Shown here: in pieces, positions 35,833 to 44,844 of the stretch | Layout of the letters: each line of letters begins with the position of its first letter | How positions within the stretch are numbered: position 1 is the stretch's first letter | NCBI RefSeq assembly: GCF_017811155.1 | Contig: NZ_JACVCV010000011.1 | Span: 1-64,000 of the forward strand | DNA: 64,000 nucleotides | Source of the DNA: Lunatimonas salinarum | Lineage (GTDB): Bacteria > Bacteroidota > Bacteroidia > Cytophagales > Cyclobacteriaceae | Direction: 5' to 3' | Position numbers and translations under genes: made by a program | Notes under the pieces: generated by a model | Database searches by the model: none | What the model saw: the letters and a program-made list of their open reading frames with translations, nothing else | Told to the model about the DNA's origin: nothing

Positions 35833-36924
35833 TTAGCTTTCTGGGGCTAAGTCTGGCAATATAACAGTGACCGTGGTACCACTGCCCTGAACGGATTTGA
35901 GGTCGACACTTCCTTTCATTTGCTCTACCGATTCCTTTACCATGTATAACCCCAATCCAGAGCCCACATTGCGCTGCGTGGCACGATGAAACAAATTGAA
36001 AACATCTTTTTGATGTCTGTCCTCAATGCCAATTCCATTGTCAGATACAATTAACATTGCCTGTCTCTTTGCCACTGAAATTTTAATGCCAATACGCTTT
36101 GTACCGCTTTCCTTTTGGAATTTATAGGCATTGCCAATGAGGTTATTCAGGATCACCCGGATCTTGGCTACGTCAGAGTGAAATGGAAAGTCCTGATGAA
36201 TCTCCACGTTGATGTCCACATCTTCAATATTCCATTTGGCGCGGTAGTCATGTATTTGTTGTTCAAACACTTCTCTGAAGTCTACCAGTTCGACCTTATT
36301 CTCCATCTTTGTGGAGCGATAAAAATCCAACATCTTGTAAATAAAATCATCCAGCTTAAGCGTGGCTGAATCGATCATATCAAAATATTCCAGAATACCT
36401 TCATCGGTAGTCTCCATCTTAGCAAGCTTTGAAATCCCGGAAATACTCATTAGTGGACCTCTTAACTCATGAGAAAGACTGTACACAAACTGATTCATCT
36501 CTGAATGCAGTTTCTGTAGTCGTTCATTCTTTTCCCGTAACTCCTTTTTTGCGTCATAAATCTCCGCAGCATTGATGATGGCATTCTTGATTTGCTCAAG
36601 GTTCCACGGCTTATCGATGAAACGGTACACTTCACCTTTATTGATAGCATCTATCACACTGGCTATGTCCGAATAGCCGGTGAGCAAAATACGTGTGGGC
36701 AGGGGATTTACAGACACCAACTTTTCAAAAAATTCCACGCCTGTCATACCAGGCATTCGCTGATCGGCGATTACTACCTCAAACTCCTGTTCCTTTGCTA
36801 CCCGAAGGCCCTCTTCTGCATCACTGGCAGTATATATTTTAAAATCACGGCGTAAACTTGCCTTGAACGAACTCAAGTTATTGTCTTCATCGTCAATATA
36901 CAGCACGTTTATCTTCCGCTCCAT
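35833..36924 (-). CDS. Receiver-histidine kinase hybrid
   Basis: A 363-residue cytosolic protein: an N-terminal receiver (residues 1-~120; D11-D12, phospho-acceptor D54 in IADQRMPG, lysine K105 in DKPWN), a short coiled coil (~125-145), a HisKA domain with H152 in YSLSHELRGPL, and a HATPase with N-box N261/N265 and the GSGLGLYMV lid. It could receive phosphate from the neighbouring sensor kinase and pass the signal on. It lies 7 bp after the sensor kinase and is the last gene of the four-gene operon. Its receiver closely resembles that of the single-receiver protein at 41112. Confidence 0.9.
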   Translation of the reverse strand: MERKINVLYIDDEDNNLSSFKASLRRDFKIYTASDAEEGLRVAKEQEFEVVIADQRMPGMTGVEFFEKLVSVNPLPTRILLTGYSDIASVIDAINKGEVYRFIDKPWNLEQIKNAIINAAEIYDAKKELREKNERLQKLHSEMNQFVYSLSHELRGPLMSISGISKLAKMETTDEGILEYFDMIDSATLKLDDFIYKMLDFYRSTKMENKVELVDFREVFEQQIHDYRAKWNIEDVDINVEIHQDFPFHSDVAKIRVILNNLIGNAYKFQKESGTKRIGIKISVAKRQAMLIVSDNGIGIEDRHQKDVFNLFHRATQRNVGSGLGLYMVKESVEQMKGSVDLKSVQGSGTTVTVILPDLAPES

Positions 36925-36931
36925 TTATCCG

Positions 36932-39061
36932 TTAATTTTGCTTAATAGGCAGGGTAATAATAAAGTTTGTCCCTCGATCGGGAGCCGACTCCACCACGAT
37001 TGTCCCTTTGTGATTTTCAATAATAGTATATACGATTGACAATCCCAACCCAGTACCCTTTCCAACTGGCTTTGTAGTAAAAAATGGCTCAAATATTTTC
37101 TCCCTTATCTGTTCAGGCATACCAGGACCATTATCCCCAATTTCGATGATCACATGGTCACCTGCCGGTTTTGTTTTCAGGGTCAATTGGGGTGATCTTC
37201 CCTCAATCGGATGGTCTAGGAGTGCGTGAATCGCGTTGCTGATGATATTCATGAACACTTGATTGATTTTACCGGCAAGGCACTCAACTTGTGGCAACTC
37301 ACTGTATTCCTTGTGTACCGCTATCCTGCCGGCCATCGAACTATTCAACAAAATCAGCGTACTTTCAAGCCCGTCATGGATGTCTACTTCTTTGACATCC
37401 TGTTCATCTATACGGGAAAAGAGCTTGAGGCCCCGAACAATTTCCACTGTTCTTTTAGCCCCATCCTCCATACCGGCCAGCAATTGATTTACCTCATCGA
37501 GTAAGTAGTCTAACTCCAAATCCTCTTCCAAATCCTTTACCTCTGATTTGCTCGAAGCAGAAAATTCTTGTTCTCCCTTTTCCCTGTACAAGTCCATCAA
37601 TTCCAAGATATCTTTGATATCCCGCTTTAGCGGGGAAATGTTAGAGCTAACAAAATTTATCGGGTTATTGATCTCGTGTGCAATGCCCGCCGTCAACTGA
37701 CCCAGAGATGCCATTTTCTCCTGGTTTACCAACTGTGTCTGTGTATCTTTTAGGTTTTTGAGCGTCTGCTCCAGTTCCATTGTCCGGGATTTCACCATAT
37801 CTTCCAAGTACACATTCTGCTCCTTGATTAATCGCTCATTTTCCTTCAGCGCCTCTAATTTATCGTGCTGCTCCCGTTCCTTCTCCTTTTTCAGCAGGTT
37901 GATCTTATCTGCCAATGCAAAGGACAGCAAGAGCGCCTCTATCGCCGTACCGGAAAGCATGGGAAGGTTTGCATAGGCACCCAAATCGATGACACCTTGA
38001 TTGTTCAGTATCAATACAACCAAACCAACTAATAAGAAACTCCAAGCTAACAGGAAGAAATAGGCCGATCTATCCCCCTTACTCGCAACATACCCCCCGA
38101 TGGAAAAAAACGCAATCACCAGGAGCAAGCCACTCACGTCTACGATCGAGTAGCTCATTTCCACCAACCCTAACATACGCAGAAAAAACGCCACAAAATA
38201 AAAAACGACGATGACGTACAGGTACTTGGCTACCCTTGGAACATACACGGAGGTCTTCAAAAACAACTGAAAAAAAGGAATCACGAAAATACTGGACAGG
38301 GCGGTGAACCCAACCATGCTGATTTCATAGAGATACGCATTCTGTCCAAGAATGAAAAAGGAATAACCTGACAGGGACAACTGCGCCAAACCAATGAATA
38401 ATATATAAAAACAATAGAACAAGTATACCTTGTCTAAGATCGAAAAAAACAAGATCAGATTGTATAAGAACAAAGCAACCATGATCCCCGCATATACACT
38501 AATAATAATCGTTCGTTTGGAGTTATTCTCCAAAAATACCCGGTCTTCATATGCATTTATCGAAAATTCCACTGGCATCACAGAATGGATCTCAAAGACC
38601 AAATGATCCGATTTAATCGCATCAGCGCTTAATTGAAAGTATAGATTTGGTGACCGGAATTCGTTTTCCTCTGATAGCATGGTGCCTGACTTTCCGGCCA
38701 AGCGGTAATTCCCTTGACTATCCACAAAATACATCGTGGCTTCCCGAATATCGCTATTGCTGAATTCGATAAAATACTGCGAATCTTCGCTAAGATCCAC
38801 CAACTCCCGCAAGTCCACTAGGATGGTGAGCGGCTCATTGATGACACCTAGCGAAACTTTCCCCTCGAGATGCTTATCAAAGTCTCCGGCATCAAATCTT
38901 TTTGATGTATTTAAGTTTCCGAAAGAATACCGATATTCTTGGAAGGTATGGCCTTCCCCCCCGCCAAATACTCCCAAAAAATAGAAAGTAGGGACAATGA
39001 CCAGTAAGATGAGAACAAGCGTCAAACCTGTATTTAAGAAATTGGAATACTTTGCTTTCAT
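36932..39061 (-). CDS. 7TM-DISM sensor histidine kinase
   Basis: A 709-residue membrane sensor kinase. It has an N-terminal membrane segment (~12-32), a periplasmic 7TMR-DISMED2-like beta domain (~40-175), seven membrane helices of the DISM type (~185-385), a coiled coil (~385-450), a phospho-acceptor H462 in GIAHEINNPINF, and a HATPase with NAIHALL, DNGPGMP and GKGTGLGLSIV. DISMED2 domains resemble carbohydrate-binding folds and are thought to bind small ligands. The gene overlaps the acyltransferase-like gene by 4 bp, so a product made by the upstream enzymes is a natural candidate ligand; that is inference. Confidence 0.88.
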   Translation of the reverse strand: MKAKYSNFLNTGLTLVLILLVIVPTFYFLGVFGGGEGHTFQEYRYSFGNLNTSKRFDAGDFDKHLEGKVSLGVINEPLTILVDLRELVDLSEDSQYFIEFSNSDIREATMYFVDSQGNYRLAGKSGTMLSEENEFRSPNLYFQLSADAIKSDHLVFEIHSVMPVEFSINAYEDRVFLENNSKRTIIISVYAGIMVALFLYNLILFFSILDKVYLFYCFYILFIGLAQLSLSGYSFFILGQNAYLYEISMVGFTALSSIFVIPFFQLFLKTSVYVPRVAKYLYVIVVFYFVAFFLRMLGLVEMSYSIVDVSGLLLVIAFFSIGGYVASKGDRSAYFFLLAWSFLLVGLVVLILNNQGVIDLGAYANLPMLSGTAIEALLLSFALADKINLLKKEKEREQHDKLEALKENERLIKEQNVYLEDMVKSRTMELEQTLKNLKDTQTQLVNQEKMASLGQLTAGIAHEINNPINFVSSNISPLKRDIKDILELMDLYREKGEQEFSASSKSEVKDLEEDLELDYLLDEVNQLLAGMEDGAKRTVEIVRGLKLFSRIDEQDVKEVDIHDGLESTLILLNSSMAGRIAVHKEYSELPQVECLAGKINQVFMNIISNAIHALLDHPIEGRSPQLTLKTKPAGDHVIIEIGDNGPGMPEQIREKIFEPFFTTKPVGKGTGLGLSIVYTIIENHKGTIVVESAPDRGTNFIITLPIKQN

Positions 39062-39759
39062 TGATTTGGTTTAGGTATCTGTAATTCAAACTGTAACTCC
39101 ATCTTCCCCCTCGGTCCCGTCTCCACGGTGTTAAAGCTCATTTTTTGCCTCAAATCAAAGATGTATTCCCTTTCGATTTCATTCGCATGGGGGAGATTAT
39201 CAATATCAACAATTTCTAATGCCGTCGCAATCAACCCCTCTTTTGGGTAATAAAAGGAACCATTATCGCCCAAGGAAGTAATAACTTCGTATCCTACGCT
39301 TTTAGAAATACTCAACGTCACGGGCGAGCTCAGTCCAAAAAGCTTCTTCAATCTTAATTGCGGAAGTATGGCGATACCAACCCGTACCAAGTAAATACTA
39401 CCGATACCATATCCGGCCACTTCCCTGCTATTCCAAAGCCCGCAATACTCCGCTACCTCCAGATCCTGGTATTCGGACAAGTACGTAATTACGCCCGGGT
39501 CTATGTCTTGAATGGCCGTTTCAAAAGGCAATGGAAAATGCTCGGTCCGAAGCTGTATTCGCCCCCCACCCAATACCCTGAAATCCTCCATTGATTCAAA
39601 AAGGATCAGATAGACATGGGGATTTAATGCCCAAGACCTGTCTGCCGATGTTACCTTCGTTATCCCATAGGATTCCAGTACCTTATGATGACCATAGATA
39701 TATTTCTCTGTTGCTTCCACATCATCAATGGCCCTGACTATCCTAACTCTTACCTTCAT
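39058..39759 (-). CDS. LuxI/GNAT-like acyltransferase candidate
   Basis: A 233-residue cytosolic protein I could not place exactly. Its layout parallels autoinducer synthases and other N-acyl-amino-acid-synthase-like GNAT proteins: LGGGRIQLR (63-71) where LuxI has its conserved R-L strand, an FPLPF segment (75-79), then EYCGLWNSREVAGYGIG (104-120) where LuxI has E-x-S-R-F, and a long helix VRVGIAILPQLRLKKLFGL. In those families this region carries acyl transfer to an amine. The gene overlaps the E1-like gene by 17 bp and the sensor kinase by 4 bp. The assignment is by eye and moderate; another GNAT role is possible. Confidence 0.5.
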   Translation of the reverse strand: MKVRVRIVRAIDDVEATEKYIYGHHKVLESYGITKVTSADRSWALNPHVYLILFESMEDFRVLGGGRIQLRTEHFPLPFETAIQDIDPGVITYLSEYQDLEVAEYCGLWNSREVAGYGIGSIYLVRVGIAILPQLRLKKLFGLSSPVTLSISKSVGYEVITSLGDNGSFYYPKEGLIATALEIVDIDNLPHANEIEREYIFDLRQKMSFNTVETGPRGKMELQFELQIPKPNQ

Positions 39760-40852
39760 GGGAATTGAATAATGACTCCAAGTCTAAATAATACCTTCCT
39801 GATGTAACTTTTTGATTTAACAATATCATCCTACATAACTGACTACATGCTGCCCCACCCATGATAACGGAGGAGGCAAGCTGTGGCCAGGTGGTTATCG
39901 TTCTGCCAATTTGAGTAAAGCTGTATTTTGCCCTGTCTGAAAGCTGTTCAAACTCCAATAATCCCATCATGATATCCTTGCTTTTCTCCGGCAACAACCC
40001 AGAGAGGCCTCCTTCATCACCAAACGACCGCAACAATCCATGAAAAATGGGCCTGTCGGGTTCAAGGTCAAACCGCTCCACATCCATCATACCTCTGTCA
40101 CTTGTATCCATTAAAACCGGAATTCCATGTGCCTTCGCCATGATACGGCTGCTGATTTTAACGGGCAAGCTGTCACACTCCTCTACAAGAATATCCAATT
40201 CTCCCCCCAAGGTAAAAAAATCACGCATATTTTGCTCATTTATTCCGTCATTATATGTAGTGATTTTTAAATACGGATCAATTTCGGCAATTTCCCTGCC
40301 GACAATATCTGTTTTCTTTAATCCCAAATTATAAAGTCCCGTCCGAATACGGTTAAGATTGCTCAAATCAAGTGTATCAAAATCCGCTATTCGGAGCTCT
40401 CCAAAGCTTCGCTCCATGGCCAAGCTCAGTGCCACACTTTGTCCCACAGAAAGACCAATAACACCAATTTTCTTTTGAGACAAGATGGCTTGCTCTTCCG
40501 GGGTAATCTTGAACTGGTTTCGCGACGTACGCATACGTACAAACGGTGCCTCCTCCAGAATGTGTACAAGCGTATTCCGCCAAGGGTACCATACCCAGTT
40601 TCCAAAGTTCTCCATCCGATCACCCCGTAGGTAGTCCTGCCGATACCTCTTTAGGTCTGCCTCTCCTAACTGCTCCGAGGGATGGTCTATCTTAATGAGT
40701 TCGTCAAGCTGCCGTTCAATTTCGTCGACCACAATGGTGTTGCTTCTGTTTAAAAAAAAATTAATCTGATCCTTTTCCAGCGGTGATCGAGGTGATAAAA
40801 TCTGAGGCTTGTAACCACACGCTGACCCACCTGCTTTCTCCGATTCATTCAT
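39743..40852 (-). CDS. ThiF/E1-like adenylating enzyme
   Basis: A 369-residue protein with an E1-like (ThiF/MoeB) Rossmann domain at ~125-300: nucleotide loop IGVIGLSVGQS (129-139), FDTLDLSNLNRIR with the ribose aspartate and the conserved N/R residues (158-170), a lysine pair K179-K180, and D227 in EECDSLP. The N-terminal ~120 residues and the last ~70 are family-specific. The CxxC zinc motifs of MoeB/ThiF are absent, and no ubiquitin-like partner is seen nearby. It could adenylate a carboxyl group of a small molecule or a peptide. It resembles the E1-like half of MoeY/Rv1355c-type proteins without their nitroreductase half. First gene of the signalling operon. Confidence 0.75.
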   Translation of the reverse strand: MNESEKAGGSACGYKPQILSPRSPLEKDQINFFLNRSNTIVVDEIERQLDELIKIDHPSEQLGEADLKRYRQDYLRGDRMENFGNWVWYPWRNTLVHILEEAPFVRMRTSRNQFKITPEEQAILSQKKIGVIGLSVGQSVALSLAMERSFGELRIADFDTLDLSNLNRIRTGLYNLGLKKTDIVGREIAEIDPYLKITTYNDGINEQNMRDFFTLGGELDILVEECDSLPVKISSRIMAKAHGIPVLMDTSDRGMMDVERFDLEPDRPIFHGLLRSFGDEGGLSGLLPEKSKDIMMGLLEFEQLSDRAKYSFTQIGRTITTWPQLASSVIMGGAACSQLCRMILLNQKVTSGRYYLDLESLFNSHEGKS

Positions 40853-40888
40853 ATGATATTATGTGTATTAATGGGGTGATAACAGGAG

Positions 40889-40896
40889 TAAAGTTA
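40889..40896 (-). promoter_or_regulatory. Promoter-like box of the signalling operon
   Basis: On the minus strand TAACTTTA, one base from TAnnTTTG, lies 36 bp before the E1-like gene start. No clear -33 element is seen. Confidence 0.35.
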
Positions 40897-40955
40897 TAGG
40901 TTTGTAATCATAAATATGCCTTGATTGAAAAAAAAGCTCGCTTTTTTTGGCCAAA

Positions 40956-40992
40956 CTTAATAGATTTACACCTATTAAGCTTTGTTAATAGG
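40956..40992. promoter_or_regulatory. Three interlocking half-sites in a divergent control region
   Basis: CTTAATAG (40956-40963), CTATTAAG (40972-40979) and TTAATAGG (40985-40992) are the same 7-bp half-site TTAATAG in alternating orientation, giving two overlapping perfect palindromes. They lie in the 260-bp gap between the divergent E1-like operon and the single-receiver gene, a typical place for an operator. Confidence 0.5.
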
Positions 40993-41111
40993 CGTAAACG
41001 GAATTGCCCATATCTCTTCAGTGAAATTTAGACACCAAAAAATATGTTAAGGCATTTATTTTTAAGAGCGGATTTCTTTACTAATTGATGGCTTATCACG
41101 ATATTTAGCAC

Positions 41112-41576
41112 ATGGAGAGAGAGAAGATCAGGGTCTTATATGTAGATGATGAGGTAAATAACCTGCAGGCTTTCAAAGCTACGTTCCGCAGGGACTACCG
41201 GATTTTTTTAGCAGAATCAGCCAATGAAGGCCGTCAAGTCCTTTTAAACGAGGATATTGACATTATTATTACCGATCAACGCATGCCCGAAGAAAACGGA
41301 GTGGATTTTTTAAAATCGATCATTCCCCTCCATCCCGAACCCATGCGAATATTGTTGACCGGATATACCGACGTGCAGGCAGTAATAGATGCCATCAATA
41401 AAGGGAAGGTATACCACTACCTCACCAAGCCTTGGGAGGAAGACTATCTGCGCACAGTCGTTAAAAATGCCTATGAAGTATATTCCCTACGAAAAGAAAA
41501 TAAACAGCTGACAGATAGCTTGATAAAAGCAAATGATCAGCTAGAATTTCTCTTGCGTCAAAACCTGCTTTCCTAA
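41112..41576 (+). CDS. Single-domain response regulator
   Basis: A 154-residue receiver (residues 1-~120; D12-D13, phospho-acceptor D55 in IITDQRMPE, threonine in LLTGYTD, lysine in TKPWE) with a short C-terminal coiled tail and no output domain. It is strikingly similar to the receiver of the hybrid kinase at 35833-36924, sharing YxDDExNNL, ITDQRMP, RILLTGY and VIDAINKG. It is transcribed away from the E1-like operon, so the two receivers may compete for or relay the same signal. Its stop is 3 bp from that of ald, which is convergent. Confidence 0.88.
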   Translation: MEREKIRVLYVDDEVNNLQAFKATFRRDYRIFLAESANEGRQVLLNEDIDIIITDQRMPEENGVDFLKSIIPLHPEPMRILLTGYTDVQAVIDAINKGKVYHYLTKPWEEDYLRTVVKNAYEVYSLRKENKQLTDSLIKANDQLEFLLRQNLLS

Positions 41577-41579
41577 CCG

Positions 41580-42800
41580 CTAATACCTGGCAGCTAGCAA
41601 CAATTGCAGTTCCTTGTGGGGCATGCCAAACTTTCTTGCCAAGTGAGCGTTCGTGAGGCTACCCCTGTAGGCGTATACTCCTCGCATAAACCACTTGTAA
41701 TTAAAGATCATCTCTTCAGCACCGCCCAAATCGGCCATCTGAAGCAGCATGGGTGTAAAAATATTACTGAAAGAAAACGACGCAGTTCGGGCCACGCGGG
41801 ATGCTATGTTCGGTACGCAGTAGTGAATGACACCATGTTTATAGTAAACCGGATCACCGTGTGTGGTTGCCTCTGCTGTCTCAATACATCCCCCCTGATC
41901 GATGCTTACATCTATGATGATGGATCCATCCATCATTTGCGAAACCATGTCTTCAGACACCACCATCTTTGCCCTGCCCCGTTCTGCACGGAGCGCACCA
42001 ATCACTACATCTGCCTCCCGCAATGCTTGGCATAATGTAAAATTGTCAATGGTTGAAGTAAAAACCTGCTGACCAAGCAGTTGCTTAATCCTCCGCAACT
42101 TGTAAAGCTGGTTATCAAAAATCTTAATATTGGCACCTAGCCCAAGGGCTGTCCTGGCCGCATATTCTGCGACCGTTCCAGCTCCGATGATTACTACCTG
42201 TGTGGGGGGCACACCGGTGATTCCTCCTAGAATCAAACCCTTTCCTCGGTTTACACTGCTTAGGTATTCTGCCGCGATCAACATCACCGTACTGCCGGCA
42301 ATTTCACTCATCGCTCTTACTACCGGCATACCCCCTACCTTGTCTTCCAAATATTCAAATGCCACAGCGGTTATTTTCCGTTGGTTCAGCGATTGAATAA
42401 ACGCTGCCGACTGATTCCCGATCTGAAGGGAGGACAACAAACAAGCTCGCTGCCTCATGAATCCGATCTCTTCCACGCTGGGTGGGTCAACCCGTAGCAC
42501 TACCTCTGCGTCGTAGGCCTCCTCTCGCGAGAATACTACCCGGGCACCGGCATCCATATACGCTTTGTCTGAAAACTTTGCCGCTAACCCCGCGTTTGAC
42601 TCGATTATTACGTCTTGGCCATTGTTTACAAGAAGACCGACGGCTTCGGGTGTTAGTAGGACACGCTTTTCGTGTTCAGCATTTTCTTTGGGAACACCGA
42701 TAATCACCTTTTTCTTCGTGCCACCAGTGCGCTCAAGTGATTCCTGGGGAATTGCTCCCGTCTGAGCCGCTATCTCGGCGAGTTCCATTTGCGATGCCAT
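41580..42800 (-). CDS. ald: Alanine dehydrogenase
   Basis: A 406-residue alanine dehydrogenase/PNT-family enzyme: IGVPKENAEHEKRVLLTPEA at ~34-53, the substrate lysine/histidine region, the NAD-binding loop VVIIGAGTVAEYAARTALG and the conserved DVSIDQGGCIET. It catalyses reversible oxidative deamination of L-alanine to pyruvate. It has an N-terminal extension of ~30 residues before the conserved start, as in other Bacteroidota. It begins 1 bp after tsaE and is the last gene of the porX-tsaE-ald operon. Confidence 0.85.
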   Translation of the reverse strand: MASQMELAEIAAQTGAIPQESLERTGGTKKKVIIGVPKENAEHEKRVLLTPEAVGLLVNNGQDVIIESNAGLAAKFSDKAYMDAGARVVFSREEAYDAEVVLRVDPPSVEEIGFMRQRACLLSSLQIGNQSAAFIQSLNQRKITAVAFEYLEDKVGGMPVVRAMSEIAGSTVMLIAAEYLSSVNRGKGLILGGITGVPPTQVVIIGAGTVAEYAARTALGLGANIKIFDNQLYKLRRIKQLLGQQVFTSTIDNFTLCQALREADVVIGALRAERGRAKMVVSEDMVSQMMDGSIIIDVSIDQGGCIETAEATTHGDPVYYKHGVIHYCVPNIASRVARTASFSFSNIFTPMLLQMADLGGAEEMIFNYKWFMRGVYAYRGSLTNAHLARKFGMPHKELQLLLAARY

Positions 42801-42801
42801 G

Positions 42802-43218
42802 CTAACCTATTGTTATTTCCCTACTGTTTTTATCCAAGGGCTTTATCGTAATCACAACCGCATCCACAGGAATGAGATCGGGGATTAGCTCTCCCCATTC
42901 TACCCAACATACACTTCCGCTTTCAAAATACTCCTCCACTCCCATATCCACTGCTTCCTCCTGATTTTCTATTCGATAAAAATCAAAATGAAAATAGGTA
43001 TTTCCAGCATTGTCCGCATACTCATGAACTAGGCCAAATGTTGGGCTGCTCACATGATCAATTACCCCCAATTTCGCTGCAATTGACCTAATGAGGGTTG
43101 TTTTTCCGGCCCCCATAGGACCTGTAAAGAGCCAAACATACTTCCCTTTACATGCATCGATTATCTTTTGTGCACAGGAATCGAGTTCTTCCAGGCTTGC
43201 ACATACAAACTGCTTCAA
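42802..43218 (-). CDS. tsaE: tRNA threonylcarbamoyladenosine biosynthesis ATPase TsaE
   Basis: A 138-residue TsaE, the ATPase that supports t6A37 synthesis on tRNA together with TsaB/TsaD. It has Walker A GPMGAGKTTLIR, the SSPTFGLVHEY segment, YHFDFYR (here FHFDFYRI) and VEWGELIPDL. Length is normal. It lies 3 bp after porX and 1 bp before ald. Confidence 0.92.
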   Translation of the reverse strand: MKQFVCASLEELDSCAQKIIDACKGKYVWLFTGPMGAGKTTLIRSIAAKLGVIDHVSSPTFGLVHEYADNAGNTYFHFDFYRIENQEEAVDMGVEEYFESGSVCWVEWGELIPDLIPVDAVVITIKPLDKNSREITIG

Positions 43219-43221
43219 TGA

Positions 43222-44778
43222 CTATTTCTTTGGACTCATGTGGATTATTGGAACGATGACCTCCTCAAGCGACACCCCGCCGTGTTGGAAGGTATCTTTA
43301 TAATAATTCACGTAGTAGTTGTAATTATTTGGATAGGCGAAGAAGTAATCTTCCACGGCAAACACGTAACTGGTCGAAATATTGACTTTGGGAAGCTTGG
43401 CCTCCTCCGGTTTGGCGATCTCAAATACCTTTCCAGACTCAAAATTAAGGTTTTTCCCCTGTTTATAACGCAAATTTGTCGTAACATTTCTGTCACCAAT
43501 AATTTTATAAGGCTTATTTACCCGCTTGGTGCCATGGTCTGTTGTAATGACGACTTCGGCACCCACATCTGCGATTCTTTTAAATAGTTCGAAAAGCGAA
43601 GAATGGGTAAACCAACTCAACGTGAGTGACCTGTAGGCCGATTCATCCGGGGCAAGTTCTCTGATCATCTTCATGTCGGTACGGGCATGCGACATCATAT
43701 CCACAAAGTTATATACGAGGACGTTCAAATCATTTTTGAGCATATTGGTAAACTGTTCCAGTACAGCTTTTCCTTGGGAAACCTGAAGGATCTTTTGATA
43801 AGAAGTCTTGATGGGAAGGTTGTTTCGTTTGAGGTTAACACGCAAAAAATCCTCCTCTCGATTGTTTTTCCCCTCATCAGTATCCTCGCCCTCCCATAAA
43901 TCCGGATGAAACCTCGCCATATCCGCAGGCATCATACCACTAAATAAGGCATTCCTCGCATATGCGGTGGTGGTGGGGAGAATGCTGTAATACAAATCAT
44001 CGCTTGTAGTTACAAAATATTCGCTCAGCAATGGCTCTATCACCTCCCATTGGTCCAACCGGAGGTTATCGATCACGACAAAAAACAGCGGCTTTCCTTC
44101 CCTTATCTTGGGGAATACATGCTTTTTCATCACCTGATGAGACAAGACCGGCTTAGAAACTTTGGGGTCATTCAGCCAGTCAAGATAGTTTTCCTTAATG
44201 AACTTTGCAAAATTGGCATTTGCTTCTGTTTTTTGCGTTTCCAGCACCTCTTGCATGCTTTTGTTCTCCGTCTCATCGATTTCTATTTCCCAGTAAACCA
44301 ACTTTTTGTAGATCTCGGTCCACTCTTGATGGTCTATGGCGTCGTTGTACGCCATGCTTATATTCCTAAAATCCTGCTGATAGGAAAGGTTGGTTCTTTC
44401 GCTGATCAACTGCTTGTTTTGAAGGATCTTCTTTACCGAAAGAAAAATCTGGTTCGGATTGATCGGCTTAATGAGGTAATCGGCAATTTTGCCCCCGATG
44501 GCATCGTCCATGATGTGTTCCTCTTCACTTTTGGTGATCATGACTACCGGTACCTGAGGCTTCAATATCTTGATTTGCTGTAAGGTCTCCAGTCCTGTCA
44601 TGCCGGGCATCATTTCGTCAAGAAAAATGATATCGAAATTCTCTTCCTCAACCTTTTCCACCGCATCTAAGCCACTGTTCACCGTCACGATGTCATACCC
44701 TTTTTGTTCCAAAAACAAAATATGCGGCTTTAACAGGTCTATTTCATCATCCGCCCATAATATATTGAATTTTTGCAT
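43222..44778 (-). CDS. porX: PorX, T9SS response regulator with PglZ-type domain
   Basis: A 518-residue two-part protein. The receiver (1-~120) has D10-D11 (ADDE), phospho-acceptor D54 in IIFLDEMMPG and the lysine in IKPINP. After a helical linker (~125-215) comes an alkaline-phosphatase-superfamily PglZ domain with VVIDNLRLDQW (metal aspartate D237), the threonine site ILPTTTAYARNA (T269-T271) and TTDHGTKRV. This is the architecture of PorX, which controls the type IX secretion system and is reported to act on oligonucleotides. The presence of a T9SS cargo protein in this window fits. PorY is not seen here. Confidence 0.93.
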   Translation of the reverse strand: MQKFNILWADDEIDLLKPHILFLEQKGYDIVTVNSGLDAVEKVEEENFDIIFLDEMMPGMTGLETLQQIKILKPQVPVVMITKSEEEHIMDDAIGGKIADYLIKPINPNQIFLSVKKILQNKQLISERTNLSYQQDFRNISMAYNDAIDHQEWTEIYKKLVYWEIEIDETENKSMQEVLETQKTEANANFAKFIKENYLDWLNDPKVSKPVLSHQVMKKHVFPKIREGKPLFFVVIDNLRLDQWEVIEPLLSEYFVTTSDDLYYSILPTTTAYARNALFSGMMPADMARFHPDLWEGEDTDEGKNNREEDFLRVNLKRNNLPIKTSYQKILQVSQGKAVLEQFTNMLKNDLNVLVYNFVDMMSHARTDMKMIRELAPDESAYRSLTLSWFTHSSLFELFKRIADVGAEVVITTDHGTKRVNKPYKIIGDRNVTTNLRYKQGKNLNFESGKVFEIAKPEEAKLPKVNISTSYVFAVEDYFFAYPNNYNYYVNYYKDTFQHGGVSLEEVIVPIIHMSPKK

Positions 44779-44811
44779 CTCGTCTTGGTTAGTTCTTTTA
44801 TAGATAATAGT

Positions 44812-44819
44812 TACTTTTG
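44812..44819 (+). promoter_or_regulatory. TAnnTTTG promoter box
   Basis: TACTTTTG, a perfect -7 consensus, lies 25 bp before the TTG start of the HD hydrolase gene in the short gap divergent from porX. Confidence 0.55.
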
Positions 44820-44844
44820 ATTTCTTACATTAAATAGCAGGGTA

